DNA from: CAZQVN01 sp964596775
Lineage (GTDB): Bacteria > Eisenbacteria > RBG-16-71-46 > JABDJR01 > JAWXBZ01
Reading direction: 5' to 3'
Length of the DNA: 64,000 nt
NCBI GenBank assembly: GCA_964596775.1
Contig: CAZQVN010000003.1
Location: 134,034-198,033, forward strand
Part shown: positions 7,719 to 17,095 of the stretch, one piece after another
How the letters are laid out: each line of letters starts with the position of its first letter
Numbering within the stretch: the first letter of the stretch is position 1
Position numbers and translations under genes: made by a program
The notes under the pieces: generated by a model
The model's database searches: none
Told to the model about the DNA's origin: nothing
What the model saw: only the letters and a program-made list of their open reading frames with translations

Positions 7719-8773
7719 TAGACCTTCTCTCTCGCTTTCTCGAGTTCCTTTTCCAGTTCGTCGATGCGCGCCCTGAGATCCCGGACGATCTGGAACAGTT
7801 CGGGAAGTTTCCGGGTCAGCGCCTGGACCTTCAACGCCGACTCGTGCTCCGCGGCCGGGTATCCGGACACGCGGACCCGGGCCGGGATGGATTTCGTCAC
7901 GCCGGCCTGGGCGCCGATGAGCGTCCCGTCGCCGATCCGAATGTGCCCGACGAGGCCGGCCTGGCCGGCCAGCGTCACGTCGCGGCCGACTTCCGTGGAA
8001 CCGGATATCCCCACCTGGGCGCAGACGACGGAGTTTTCGCCGATGACGACGTTGTGGCCGACCTGCACCAGGTTGTCAATCTTGACGCCCTTTCCGATCC
8101 GGGTGACGCCGGTCGTGGCGCGGTCGATCGTCGTGTTGGCGCCGATCTCCACGTCGTCGAGGACCTCGACGATGCCGACCTGGGGCACTTTCTGCCGCGA
8201 TCCCCCGTCGCTGACGAACCCGAACCCGTCGCTGCCGATGACCGCTCCCGGGTGCACGATGACCCGGCGGCCGAGGCGGCACTTTTCGCGGATCGTCACG
8301 TTCGGATAGATGAAGGTGTCCTCTCCGATCACGGCATCGCGGCCGACGAACACGCCGGCCATGATCACGACACGGTCCTCGAGGACGACACCGGCTTCAA
8401 CGACGGCGGCGGCGCCGATCGACACGTCCTGCCCGAGCTTCGCGGCAGGATCGACGATTGCGGAGGGATGGATGCCCGGCGCGCACTCGGGCCGGTCCTG
8501 TCCGAACAGGCGGATGGCCTTGAGGAACGCCGAATACGGGTCGGCGGCGCGGACGAGCAGCGGCCCGTCGCCTCCGCCGTGCCCCTCCGGCACGATGACC
8601 GCGGTGGCCCGGGTGGACTCCATGTAGGCGGAATAGCGGGGGTGGGCCAGGAACGTCAGGTGCCCCGGCCCCGCTTCGCGGATGCCGGACACGCCGGTGA
8701 TCTCCGGGTCTTCCGATCCGGTGATCGTGCCGCCGATGAGGGCGACGATTTCTGACAGGCGGATTTTGGGCAC
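7718..8773 (-). CDS. lpxD: UDP-3-O-acylglucosamine N-acyltransferase LpxD
   Basis: LpxD adds the second, N-linked hydroxyacyl chain in lipid A synthesis. The 351-residue product has an N-terminal uridine-binding domain (about 1-100), a long run of hexapeptide repeats (about 100-310) with the catalytic His in QVGHNVVIGEN (H240, like H239 of E. coli), and a C-terminal coiled-coil helix (LEKELEKAREKV). The start is a GTG at 8773 with GAGGT six bases upstream. It follows skp with a 53-nt gap, the usual skp-lpxD order. Confidence 0.95.
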   Translation of the reverse strand: MPKIRLSEIVALIGGTITGSEDPEITGVSGIREAGPGHLTFLAHPRYSAYMESTRATAVIVPEGHGGGDGPLLVRAADPYSAFLKAIRLFGQDRPECAPGIHPSAIVDPAAKLGQDVSIGAAAVVEAGVVLEDRVVIMAGVFVGRDAVIGEDTFIYPNVTIREKCRLGRRVIVHPGAVIGSDGFGFVSDGGSRQKVPQVGIVEVLDDVEIGANTTIDRATTGVTRIGKGVKIDNLVQVGHNVVIGENSVVCAQVGISGSTEVGRDVTLAGQAGLVGHIRIGDGTLIGAQAGVTKSIPARVRVSGYPAAEHESALKVQALTRKLPELFQIVRDLRARIDELEKELEKAREKV

Positions 8774-8826
8774 TTTCTACCTCGACATCCGGCCTGGACA
8801 CACCAGATGGCCTGTTGCGTTATGTG

Positions 8827-9387
8827 TCAGCGCGGCGCCGTTCCCGACGCCGCGTTCAATTCGGTCACGATGCGGTCCGTCAGATCGAGTCCGGGTTCGC
8901 CGTACACGAGGTTGCCGTCGGCGGCATCGAAAATGATCGAGAATCCCTCGGCGTCGGCGATGCGCTCCACGACTTCCTTGATCTTGGAGATGATCGGCTG
9001 GGTCAGCTGCTGGTTCCGCTGGGCCACCTTGCCGGACGGACCCCAGATTTCCCGCTCGAACTGACTGTACTCCGCGATCTTCGCCTGGAGTTCCTCGTCC
9101 TTCTCCTTGCGCCGCGCGTCGGAGAGCATCAGACGCTGGGCCTCGAACTCCTTGCGCAGCTTCTCGATTTCGGCCTGCTTCGTCTCGAGCTGCTTGACCC
9201 AGCCTTCCAGGTCCTGGTTGAACTGGCCCTGGGCATCCCGGGTGGCCTGATACTCCGTGAAAATGCGCTCGGAATCGATGTATCCGAGCTTGTACTCGGC
9301 GGCCAAAACCGCTGTAACATGAACGGTGGCGCAGTTTAGCAGAGTTCCGGCCAAAAACAAGGCCCAAATCCCGAACCGGCGTGACAT
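8827..9387 (-). CDS. skp: Periplasmic OmpH/Skp-family chaperone
   Basis: The 186-residue protein has a signal-peptide-like N-terminus (about 1-30, cleavage likely after VLAAE), then the Skp opening AEYKLGYIDSERIFTEYQAT. A long charged coiled coil runs from about 50 to 135. Skp trimers hold unfolded outer-membrane proteins with these coiled-coil arms and hand them to BamA, whose gene lies directly upstream. GGAGG precedes the ATG at 9387. The assignment rests on signal peptide, coiled coil and the bamA-skp-lpxD order; sequence identity within the family is always low. Confidence 0.88.
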   Translation of the reverse strand: MSRRFGIWALFLAGTLLNCATVHVTAVLAAEYKLGYIDSERIFTEYQATRDAQGQFNQDLEGWVKQLETKQAEIEKLRKEFEAQRLMLSDARRKEKDEELQAKIAEYSQFEREIWGPSGKVAQRNQQLTQPIISKIKEVVERIADAEGFSIIFDAADGNLVYGEPGLDLTDRIVTELNAASGTAPR

Positions 9388-9441
9388 GGTGCATTCCTCC
9401 CCATTACAAAGGACTCGAGTGTCGTCAGAAAGGCGTGGAAA

Positions 9442-12120
9442 CTAGAAAAATCGCCCGAACAGCAGGTGCGGCTGCCAGCCCCGCTTGTTGTACTTTCCAC
9501 CCCCGCTGGCGGGGTCGTCTTCGCGGTTCAACCGGTTGAAGCCGTAGGCGTAGTCGAACCCGACCTGCCCGAGCAGCGGGATCTCCATGCGGATACCGAA
9601 CCCGATCGACTTGTGCAGATCTCCGAGAGACACGTCCTGGAGGCGGTTCCAGGTGCCTCCCGCTTCGGCGAAGAAGACGCCGTGCAGCGGTTCGGCGATC
9701 GTGAACTGGCGTTCCATGGTCACGATCGAGTAGTACCGCCCGCCCGGGAACGTATCGTACACGAAGCGGGACGAGGTCGTCGTGTCGAAGACCGTCGTGC
9801 TGATGCCCCTCTCCCCGATCGTTTCGGTGCGGGTGATCAGGGTGTCGATGATGGTCCGCGCCCGGACGTTCTCCGCGGGCACGACTTCGTAGTCCCGATA
9901 CCCGCGCAGGGCCTGGCGCTGCGTGCCGCCCAGGCGGAACAGCTCGAGGGACTCGGTCGTGAACGCCCGATCTTCGGGATCCTTGGGGTCGCCGGTCTCC
10001 GTGGTGTCCGACGGAGCAAGGGGAACGCGGAGCGGATCCTGGCGCCCGTTGAACCCGATGCCGCCCATCTGGACCCGGAACATGAACGCCGGCTTCGTGA
10101 ACTTCGGGGCGTTCAGGGCCTGGAAGTAGAGGCGGTTGTCGAGAATGTACTTCTGGAACGAGATGTCTCCCTGCAGGAATCCGCCGGCTATCTCGGTGGT
10201 GATCACCGACGACATTCCCGTCCTCGGATAGGTCGGATGGTCGGTGGAGTTGCGGGACACGCCGAGCGTCAGGCTCGATGTGTTCCGGCCGGACCGGTCG
10301 AAGAGGATCGGATCCGGGGTCGAGATCGTCCGCGACAGCAGGGTGGTGCGCACCGTGTCCCCTTCGGAATTGATTGTCTCCACCGTGGTTCCGGTGCGGA
10401 GACTCTCGTCGACGGTGATCCGCGACAGCCCGTCCGTGTTCTCGAACGTGTAGTTGCCGAACGCCCGGGCGTACGGCACTCCGGGGATCGGCCGGGAGGC
10501 GCGCACCGCGCCGCCGGTGCGGCGCGTCTCGTAGAGATCGCTGATGAAGCGGGTGTGATAGAGGTCCATGCCGAGCGTCGTCGGCGTGTCGAGGAACCAC
10601 GGCTCGGTGAACGACAGCTCGAAGTTCGTCGTGCGGCTCCCCTTTTCCACCCGGATGTTGACGGCCTGGCCGTTTCCGAACAGGTTCGGGTGGCCGAGTT
10701 CGAGGAACCCGGTCAGCTTGGACTGGCTGGAGAAACCCGCCCCGGCCGAGGCGGTGCCGACCGGCTTTTCCTTCACGTCGAGGACGAGGTCCACGTCGTA
10801 GCTGTTCGGCAGCGGGCGGAAGTCGACCTGGACGTCCTGGAAGAAACCGAGCTGGAACAGTTCGCGCTGGCTCCGGATGAGGAGCGCGCGGTCGAACGTG
10901 CTGCCGGGAAACATGTAGAGCTGGCGGCGGATCACCTTTTCCTTGGTGCGCGTGTTGCCGGCGATGCGGATTTCCCGCACCTTGGACGGCTCCTGCTCCT
11001 CGATCCTGTAGGTGATGAACACGGTGGCCGAGTCGATCCGCTCCACCGGATCCACCTGGGCGTACAGGTAACCGCGGTCCGCGTAGACGCCGCCGATCTC
11101 GCCGGCCGATTCATCGATCTTCTGGCGGTTGTAGTGCTCCCCCTCCTTGAACTTCAGCAGCCGCTCGAGGGCGGCGGTGGGCAGCAGCTTGTTCCCCTCG
11201 ATGCTCGCCGGCCCCATCCGGTACAGCGGCCCCTCCGTCAGGTGGATCACGACCCGGGCGGTCCGCCCGTCCGCGGCGTAATCGACCTCGTGGTTCAGGA
11301 CCCGCACGTCGCGGAAGCCCTTGCGCTGGTAGAAGGTGCGGATCTTGTCCAGGTCCGCGTCGAGCTTGTCCTGCTTCAGGTAGCCCTTGTGCCAGAACGA
11401 TTTCTGGTGGGTGTCCATCTGGCCGCGGAGGTCGCTGTCCTTGAAGTGCTCGTTGCCGGTGAACACGATCGAGGTGATGCGGACCTTCGACTTTTCCTCT
11501 ATGTCGATCGTGAGAATACGGTCGTTCCGCCGCGTGCCCGGGTTGAACCGCGCGTTGACCACGGCCCGGGGAAACCCCTCCTCGCGGTACAGGTCGACGA
11601 GCGTGTCGGTTGTTTCCTTGAGCGTTTTCCCGGTGGCCACCTTGCCGACGACTCCGGTCAGTTTCTCCCGGAGATCCTTTTCGCCGACGTCCTTGTTGCC
11701 GTGAAACTCGACGGCGCTGATGCGCGGGCTTTCGGTGACGTCGACGGTGAGGATCACGCCCTGCGCCGTGCGTTCGCCGTTGACCTTGACCTGGTCGAAC
11801 AGGCCGAGACGGTAGAGAGCCTTGATGCCGTCGCGGGTGTTCTGGATGCGGTAGATGTCGCCCGGCTTGACGTTGAACGTGTTCAGCACGAGCAGCGTGT
11901 CCACGGTTTCGACGCCGGACACGTTGACGGCCAGGATCCGGTTGTCGGTGACCGGATCCGCGGCGGGTGCGATCCGGGTGTCCGGTTCGCGAGCCTCCTG
12001 GGCCCGGACGACGGCGGGTGTCAAAAAGCCGCTCGCCCCCGCAAGGCAGAGGGCGAGCAGCACTGTTCTTCCAAGTCGGAGAACGCCCGTCCTAGGCGCC
12101 CCGGCTGACCTTTTCGGCAT
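9442..12120 (-). CDS. bamA: Outer-membrane protein assembly factor BamA
   Basis: BamA inserts beta-barrel proteins into the outer membrane. The 892-residue product has a signal peptide ending near VRAQ, several POTRA domains (about 50-420; for example IRIAGNTRTKEKVIRRQL) and a C-terminal 16-strand barrel. It ends in LLFGRFF, the aromatic beta-signal of barrel proteins. The ATG at 12120 lies inside the end of clpC (29-nt overlap); a GTG 13 codons further in would give a shorter signal peptide. No genes for Bam lipoproteins are adjacent. Next genes are skp and lpxD. Confidence 0.94.
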   Translation of the reverse strand: MPKRSAGAPRTGVLRLGRTVLLALCLAGASGFLTPAVVRAQEAREPDTRIAPAADPVTDNRILAVNVSGVETVDTLLVLNTFNVKPGDIYRIQNTRDGIKALYRLGLFDQVKVNGERTAQGVILTVDVTESPRISAVEFHGNKDVGEKDLREKLTGVVGKVATGKTLKETTDTLVDLYREEGFPRAVVNARFNPGTRRNDRILTIDIEEKSKVRITSIVFTGNEHFKDSDLRGQMDTHQKSFWHKGYLKQDKLDADLDKIRTFYQRKGFRDVRVLNHEVDYAADGRTARVVIHLTEGPLYRMGPASIEGNKLLPTAALERLLKFKEGEHYNRQKIDESAGEIGGVYADRGYLYAQVDPVERIDSATVFITYRIEEQEPSKVREIRIAGNTRTKEKVIRRQLYMFPGSTFDRALLIRSQRELFQLGFFQDVQVDFRPLPNSYDVDLVLDVKEKPVGTASAGAGFSSQSKLTGFLELGHPNLFGNGQAVNIRVEKGSRTTNFELSFTEPWFLDTPTTLGMDLYHTRFISDLYETRRTGGAVRASRPIPGVPYARAFGNYTFENTDGLSRITVDESLRTGTTVETINSEGDTVRTTLLSRTISTPDPILFDRSGRNTSSLTLGVSRNSTDHPTYPRTGMSSVITTEIAGGFLQGDISFQKYILDNRLYFQALNAPKFTKPAFMFRVQMGGIGFNGRQDPLRVPLAPSDTTETGDPKDPEDRAFTTESLELFRLGGTQRQALRGYRDYEVVPAENVRARTIIDTLITRTETIGERGISTTVFDTTTSSRFVYDTFPGGRYYSIVTMERQFTIAEPLHGVFFAEAGGTWNRLQDVSLGDLHKSIGFGIRMEIPLLGQVGFDYAYGFNRLNREDDPASGGGKYNKRGWQPHLLFGRFF

Positions 12121-14554
12121 TCATTTCTCCCGGGGCCCGTTCCTCGAATACGAGTTCGTCCCCCTTGCGCCCGATCTTGAGCTGGTTGCCCGCCTTGAAC
12201 TTCCTTTCCAGTACGAGCTGGGCCAGCGGATCCTCGATGAGTCGTTGGATGGCGCGCCGGAGGGGACGGGCGCCGAGATGCGGATCGAACCCCTTGTCGA
12301 CCAGGAGCGCGGCCGCCTGCGGAGTGATCGAAAGATGGAGCCCCTGTTCGGAAATCCGGGTAGTGACCTCCTCGAGAAGGATGTGGACGATCTGCTCCAT
12401 TTCCTTCCGCCCGAGCGCCCGGAACACGATCAATTCGTCGATCCGGTTGAGGAACTCCGGATTGAAGGTCCGCTTGACCTCCTCGATGACCGTTCCCTTC
12501 ATCTTGTCGTACATCGTCTTGTCGTCGCCCTTGGAGAACCCGAGCTGGCTCTTGCCGCCGATCTGGCGGGCTCCGAGATTCGACGTCATGATCAGGACCG
12601 TGTTCTTGAAGTTGACCTTCCGGCGCATGCTGTCGGTGAGGCAGCCGTCCTCGAGCACCTGGAGGAGCGTGTTGAAGACGTCGGGGTGCGCCTTCTCGAT
12701 TTCATCGAGCAGGACGACGCTGTACGGCTTGCGGCGCACCTTTTCGGTGAGCTGGCCGCCTTCCTCGTACCCCACGTAGCCCGGAGGGGCCCCGACGAGG
12801 CGGCTCACCGAGAACTTTTCCATGTACTCCGACATGTCGATGCGGATCAGCGCGTCGGGATCGTCGAACAGGTGCTGGGCCAGGACCCGGGCCAGCTCCG
12901 TCTTTCCGACGCCGGTGGGCCCGAGGAAGATGAACGTGCCGATCGGGCGGCGCGGGTCGCGCAGCCCGGCGCGATTGCGCCGGACGGCCTTGGACACCGA
13001 GGACACCGCCTCGTCCTGCCCGACGATCTTCTTCTTCATCTCCTCTTCCATCCGGAGCAGCTTTTCCGATTCCGCCTCCTCGAGACGGCTGGCCGGAACG
13101 CCGGTCATCTTGGAGATGACGACGGCGATGTCGTCCACGTCGACGGTCGGGCTGCGGAGGTTCTTGGCTTCGTGCCATTCACGCTTCTGCTTGGCGAGCT
13201 GCTTGCGCATCTCCTTTTCGCGGTCGCGGAACGACGCCGCCTTTTCGAACTCCTGGGCCTGGATCGCCGACTCCTTCTCCTTGGCCAGTTCCTCGATCTT
13301 CTTTTCCATCGCCCGGAGATCCGGCGGCACGACGCTCATCGACAGCCGCGAGCGGGCGCCGGCCTCGTCGAGGACGTCGATCGCCTTGTCGGGCAGGAAA
13401 CGGCCGGAAATGTACCGGTCGGACAGCTTGACCGAGGCGACGATCGCCTCGTCGGTGAACTTGACCCCGTGATGCGCCTCGTACTTGTCGCGCAGGCCGC
13501 GGATGATCTCCACCGCCTCCTCGGCCGTGGGCGGGTCGACCATGATCGGCTGGAAACGCCGTTCCAGCGCCCCGTCCTTCTCGATGTACTTGCGGAACTC
13601 GTCCAGGGTGGTGGCGCCGATGCACTGGAGCTCGCCCCGGGCCAGCGCCGGCTTCAGCATGTTGGACGCGTCGATGGCGCCTTCCGCGCCTCCGGCGCCG
13701 ACGATCGTGTGCAGCTCGTCGATGAACACGATCGTGTCCTTCGATTCGCGGATCTCGTTCATGACCGCCTTGAGGCGCTCCTCGAACTGCCCGCGGTACT
13801 TGGTGCCGGCCACGACGGCAGCCAGGTCGAGCGTGACGATCCGCTTCTCGCGGAGCGTTTCCGGCATCTTTCCTTCCACGATCTTCTGGGCCAGTCCCTC
13901 GGCGATGGCGGTCTTGCCGACGCCCGGTTCGCCGATCAGGATCGGGTTGTTCTTCTTCCGGCGGGACAGGACCTGGATGACCCGCTCGATCTCGTCCTCG
14001 CGGCCGATGATCGGATCCAGCTTCCCCTCGCGGGCGAGCTGGGTGAGGTCGCGGCCGAACTGGTTGAGTGCCGGTGTGTCGGCCTTCTCCTCGTCCGCCG
14101 GCCGGCTCGATGCCGGCGTGCCGCCGAGCAGGCGGAGCGTTTCCTCGCGGACCTTCTTGCGATCCACGCCGAGTTCGAGGAGCACACGGGCGGCGACTCC
14201 CTCGCCTTCGCGGATCAGACCGAGCAGCAGGTGCTCGGTGCCCACGTAATTGTGACCGAGCTGCCGCGCTTCATCGATCGACAGCTCGAGGACGCGCTTC
14301 GCCTTCGGGGTGAACGGTATCTCGCCGATCGTGAGCGTGCCGCCGGGGCTCGCCACCATGCTTTCCACCGCCTGGCGGATGACGTCGAGATCGAGCCCGA
14401 GGTTCGAAAGAACGTTGGCGGCGATCCCTTCCCCTTCGCGGATCAGGCCGAGCAGAAGATGTTCCGTACCGATATAGTCGTGCTGCAGCCGGGCCGCTTC
14501 CTCGCGGGCCAGGTACATCACCTTGCGGACACGTTCCGTAAATTTGTCATGCAT
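12092..14554 (-). CDS. clpC: ATP-dependent Clp protease ATPase subunit ClpC
   Basis: ClpC is an AAA+ unfoldase that feeds ClpP. The 820-residue protein has a double Clp N-domain (1-145), a first AAA module with GEPGVGKTAIAEG, a middle domain containing a UVR-like stretch (about 425-455), and a second AAA module with GPTGVGKTELARV and ALIRIDMSEY. In Firmicutes the N-domain binds phospho-arginine made by McsB, and mcsA/mcsB lie directly upstream here. The ATG at 14554 is preceded by GGAGG about 11 bases away. The 93-nt gap before it holds no promoter I could identify. The gene overlaps bamA at its 3' end. Confidence 0.96.
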   Translation of the reverse strand: MHDKFTERVRKVMYLAREEAARLQHDYIGTEHLLLGLIREGEGIAANVLSNLGLDLDVIRQAVESMVASPGGTLTIGEIPFTPKAKRVLELSIDEARQLGHNYVGTEHLLLGLIREGEGVAARVLLELGVDRKKVREETLRLLGGTPASSRPADEEKADTPALNQFGRDLTQLAREGKLDPIIGREDEIERVIQVLSRRKKNNPILIGEPGVGKTAIAEGLAQKIVEGKMPETLREKRIVTLDLAAVVAGTKYRGQFEERLKAVMNEIRESKDTIVFIDELHTIVGAGGAEGAIDASNMLKPALARGELQCIGATTLDEFRKYIEKDGALERRFQPIMVDPPTAEEAVEIIRGLRDKYEAHHGVKFTDEAIVASVKLSDRYISGRFLPDKAIDVLDEAGARSRLSMSVVPPDLRAMEKKIEELAKEKESAIQAQEFEKAASFRDREKEMRKQLAKQKREWHEAKNLRSPTVDVDDIAVVISKMTGVPASRLEEAESEKLLRMEEEMKKKIVGQDEAVSSVSKAVRRNRAGLRDPRRPIGTFIFLGPTGVGKTELARVLAQHLFDDPDALIRIDMSEYMEKFSVSRLVGAPPGYVGYEEGGQLTEKVRRKPYSVVLLDEIEKAHPDVFNTLLQVLEDGCLTDSMRRKVNFKNTVLIMTSNLGARQIGGKSQLGFSKGDDKTMYDKMKGTVIEEVKRTFNPEFLNRIDELIVFRALGRKEMEQIVHILLEEVTTRISEQGLHLSITPQAAALLVDKGFDPHLGARPLRRAIQRLIEDPLAQLVLERKFKAGNQLKIGRKGDELVFEERAPGEMNAEKVSRGA

Positions 14555-14647
14555 CGTTTTGGGCCTCCGGAGCCGGGCTTCCCTGCACCCGCTCCCTGCT
14601 TGTTACACTACCAGCATTGCGGCGCCGACTAAACCCGCCTCGAAACA

Positions 14648-15739
14648 TCAGGTTCCGGGCGTGCCGCCGGTCCGTCCGGACTCGCAGGCCTGGAACCTGT
14701 CGCGAATGTAGTCGGCGCGGAGCACGTTGCGCTCCGCCGCTTCCATGGATCGGCCGGCCATCTGCTGCACGTGCCCGGGCTGGGAGTAGACCATGACCTC
14801 GTTCAGGGCGGCCAGGTCGCACAGACCCGGCAGTCCCATCGCGAGCCCGAACCGGACCGCGCTCGACAGGCTGATGACCTCCTGTGAACTAATGGATCGG
14901 CAGTACCGGAGCGTCCCGTAAGCCCTCCATACCTTGTCTTCCACCTGGACCCGGGCGGAGCGCACCATGGCGTCCCGGGCCTTGTTCTCGTAGTCGATGA
15001 GCTGCCGGGAAACCCTCTCGAGATTGTCGAGGATTTCCCGTTCCGCGGGGCCAAGGGTCGTCTGGTTGGAGATCTGGAAGAAGTTGCCCATGACCTCCGT
15101 GCCTTCCCCGTAAAACCCACGAACCGCAAGCCCAACTGCATTAACACCTTGCAGGACTTTCTTGGCCTGCTTCGTCAAGACCAGCGCCGGCAGGTGAATG
15201 AGGACCGAGGCCCGCATCCCCGTGCCCGCGTTCGTCGGGCAGGCGGTCAGGTAGCCGTAATCCGGGCTGAACGCGAACTCCATTTCCCGATCCAGGAGCT
15301 CTTCCAGCGCACTGACCCGGTTCCAGGCCTCCTCCGGGTCGAACCCGGACGTCACCGACTGGAGCCGGAGGTGATCCTCCTCGTTGACCATGACCGACAG
15401 CTCCTCCCCCGGCGCCACGAGAACACCGCGGAGGCGGCTCCCCTGGGCGAGGTCGCGGCTGATCAGATGCCGTTCGACGAGGAACGTTCCGGCAATGGGA
15501 TCGAGCGTGTTCAGGTCGAAGTAGCCGGCCCCGCGGAGCGCCGGCACCTCGCCGGCCGCCGCCAGCGCGGACTGGACGACTCCGGCGAGCTGCTCCTTCC
15601 GTGCCCGCGGCGGAAACGGAACCCGCGACAGGTTGCGGGCGAGTCGCAGCCGGGAGCTCAGGACGATGTCGGCATGGTTTCCGGTGCCCCCGAGCCAGCG
15701 GCTGGGGGTCTTGAACAGGGTCGAGAGATCGCCGCTCAT
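14648..15739 (-). CDS. mcsB: Protein-arginine kinase McsB
   Basis: McsB phosphorylates arginines on proteins and marks them for ClpCP. The 363-residue protein shows the phosphagen-kinase catalytic fold: SSRLRLARNL for nucleotide binding, LVAPGEELSVMVNEEDHLR, and TACPTNAGTGMRAS carrying the active-site Cys. The C-terminal region around RADYIRDRF is where the family has its phospho-arginine-binding motif. The ATG at 15739 overlaps the mcsA stop as ATGA. In B. subtilis this pair sits in ctsR-mcsA-mcsB-clpC. No ctsR-like gene is present here; lolD takes the first place. Confidence 0.95.
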   Translation of the reverse strand: MSGDLSTLFKTPSRWLGGTGNHADIVLSSRLRLARNLSRVPFPPRARKEQLAGVVQSALAAAGEVPALRGAGYFDLNTLDPIAGTFLVERHLISRDLAQGSRLRGVLVAPGEELSVMVNEEDHLRLQSVTSGFDPEEAWNRVSALEELLDREMEFAFSPDYGYLTACPTNAGTGMRASVLIHLPALVLTKQAKKVLQGVNAVGLAVRGFYGEGTEVMGNFFQISNQTTLGPAEREILDNLERVSRQLIDYENKARDAMVRSARVQVEDKVWRAYGTLRYCRSISSQEVISLSSAVRFGLAMGLPGLCDLAALNEVMVYSQPGHVQQMAGRSMEAAERNVLRADYIRDRFQACESGRTGGTPGT

Positions 15740-16257
15740 TCGCGCTCCTCCCCCTTCCCGGCCCCTTCCCGCAGCGTCTTCATCTCGTCCCGCAGCTGCG
15801 CGGCCCGCTCGAAGTTCTCCCGGGTGATCGCCTGGTCCAGGTCCTGCTGCAGCCTGTCGAGCCGGTTGCGGAGATCGATGAAATCCCCCTCCTTGGCCGG
15901 AGCGCGACCGGTGTGGCTCAGGTTTCCGTGGATGCGGCGGAGCAACGGGCGCAGCTGGACCTTGAACGCGTCGTAGCAGGCTGCGCAGCCGAGGCGGCCC
16001 GTTTCGCGGAAGCCGGAATAGAGGAGGCCGCACACGGGGCACTGGATCTTCCCGATGCGCGCCTCGGAGCCCGACGTGTCGCCGAACAGCGAAATGATCG
16101 GGTCCTGGATCGAGAACTTGTCCCCCTGCTTCGGGTCGACAATGATCCCCTTGTCCACGGCGCACTCCTGGCAGATGTGCATCTCCTTCGGCTCGTTGTT
16201 CTGGTAGGCCGTGTAGTGCACCGACGCCGGTCTCTTCCCGCAGTTTTCACAGTTCAT
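15736..16257 (-). CDS. mcsA: McsA, activator of protein-arginine kinase McsB
   Basis: The 173-residue protein carries four CxxC pairs (C3/C6, C29/C32, C73/C76, C91/C94) that form two zinc-binding sites, followed by a C-terminal UVR motif (about 130-165, AITRENFERAAQLRDEM). McsA binds and activates McsB, and its UVR domain contacts ClpC. The ATG at 16257 overlaps the lolD stop as ATGA, and its own stop overlaps mcsB. All Cys are intact, so metal binding is expected. Confidence 0.94.
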   Translation of the reverse strand: MNCENCGKRPASVHYTAYQNNEPKEMHICQECAVDKGIIVDPKQGDKFSIQDPIISLFGDTSGSEARIGKIQCPVCGLLYSGFRETGRLGCAACYDAFKVQLRPLLRRIHGNLSHTGRAPAKEGDFIDLRNRLDRLQQDLDQAITRENFERAAQLRDEMKTLREGAGKGEERE

Positions 16258-16988
16258 GACATCAACTCCGCTTTCCTGTCGCCGGCGGGAAACGGCCGTC
16301 CGGCGAGCGGCTCCAGCCGCCCGTCCTCGAGCACCATCACCCGGTCGGCCCGCGCGGCCAGCCTTTCGTCATGAGTTACGATGACGAAGGTCTCCCCCTG
16401 GTTTCGGGCCAGGGAAAAAATAAGGTCCTGGAGCGCCTCGCTCGAGGCCCGGTCCAGGTTTCCGGACGGTTCGTCGGCGAGAACGATCCGCGGCCGGTTG
16501 ATCAGCGCCCTGGCCACGGCCACCCGCTGCTGCTCGCCCCCCGAAAGCTGGGTGGGGCGATGCCCCTCCCGTTCCAGCAGCCCGACCCGGCCGAGCAGGT
16601 CCCGGGCTTCGGCTTTCACCGTGTCCGCCCGGTGGCCCGCGATGAGCCCCGGGAGCATCACGTTTTCCAGCGCCGAAAACTCCGTGAGGAGGTGATGGAA
16701 CTGGAACACGAATCCCACCGAAACATTACGGAAACGGGCCAGCTTTGTATCGCTCCAGTCGAAAACATTCTGGCCATCCACGATCACCCGGCCCTGCGAG
16801 GGGCGGTCGAGGGCCCCGAGAATGTGCAGCAGGGTGCTCTTTCCCGCCCCGGACGGCCCCACGATCGCCGTGATTTTCCCCGCTTCCGGCGCCAGCGAGA
16901 CCCCCCTGAGGATCGTCAGCTCGCCGCCGGGGGTGGCAAAACTCTTGTGCAGGTCTACGGCCGACAGCACGGGTTCGGGCATGGTCAT
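16254..16988 (-). CDS. lolD: LolD-type ABC transporter ATPase
   Basis: The 244-residue ATPase has a Walker A (GPSGAGKSTL), a Q-loop (FVFQFHHLL), the signature LSGGEQQRVAVARAL, Walker B (IVLADEPSGNLD) and the H-loop (VTHD). LNLD-type sequence and the LolE gene about 100 bp upstream point to lipoprotein release from the inner membrane. Two ATGs are possible, at 16988 and 16982. GAGGA lies six bases before the second, but the promoter at 16994-17022 predicts transcription starting at about 16988, so the first ATG could be read without a leader. It heads the mcsAB-clpC-bamA-lpx operon. Confidence 0.9.
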   Translation of the reverse strand: MTMPEPVLSAVDLHKSFATPGGELTILRGVSLAPEAGKITAIVGPSGAGKSTLLHILGALDRPSQGRVIVDGQNVFDWSDTKLARFRNVSVGFVFQFHHLLTEFSALENVMLPGLIAGHRADTVKAEARDLLGRVGLLEREGHRPTQLSGGEQQRVAVARALINRPRIVLADEPSGNLDRASSEALQDLIFSLARNQGETFVIVTHDERLAARADRVMVLEDGRLEPLAGRPFPAGDRKAELMS

Positions 16989-16993
16989 TCCTC

Positions 16994-17022
16994 AGCCTAT
17001 TAAAGTATCGGCGGATTGTCAA
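16994..17022 (-). promoter_or_regulatory. Promoter of the lolD-mcsAB-clpC-bamA-lpx operon
   Basis: On the minus strand TTGACA (17022-17017) is separated by exactly 17 nt from TAGGCT (16999-16994). The -35 is a perfect match to the sigma-70 consensus; the -10 keeps T1, A2 and T6. Only five bases separate the -10 from the ATG at 16988, so the start point would coincide with the start codon. No CtsR- or heat-shock-like operator is evident around it. Confidence 0.65.
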
Positions 17023-17095
17023 AGGGCTGAAGGGGCGGAACTGGTTGTTCCAGCGCCACTTGTCGGCCCGGCGGGCCTGTTTTTGGGTCCGCCGC

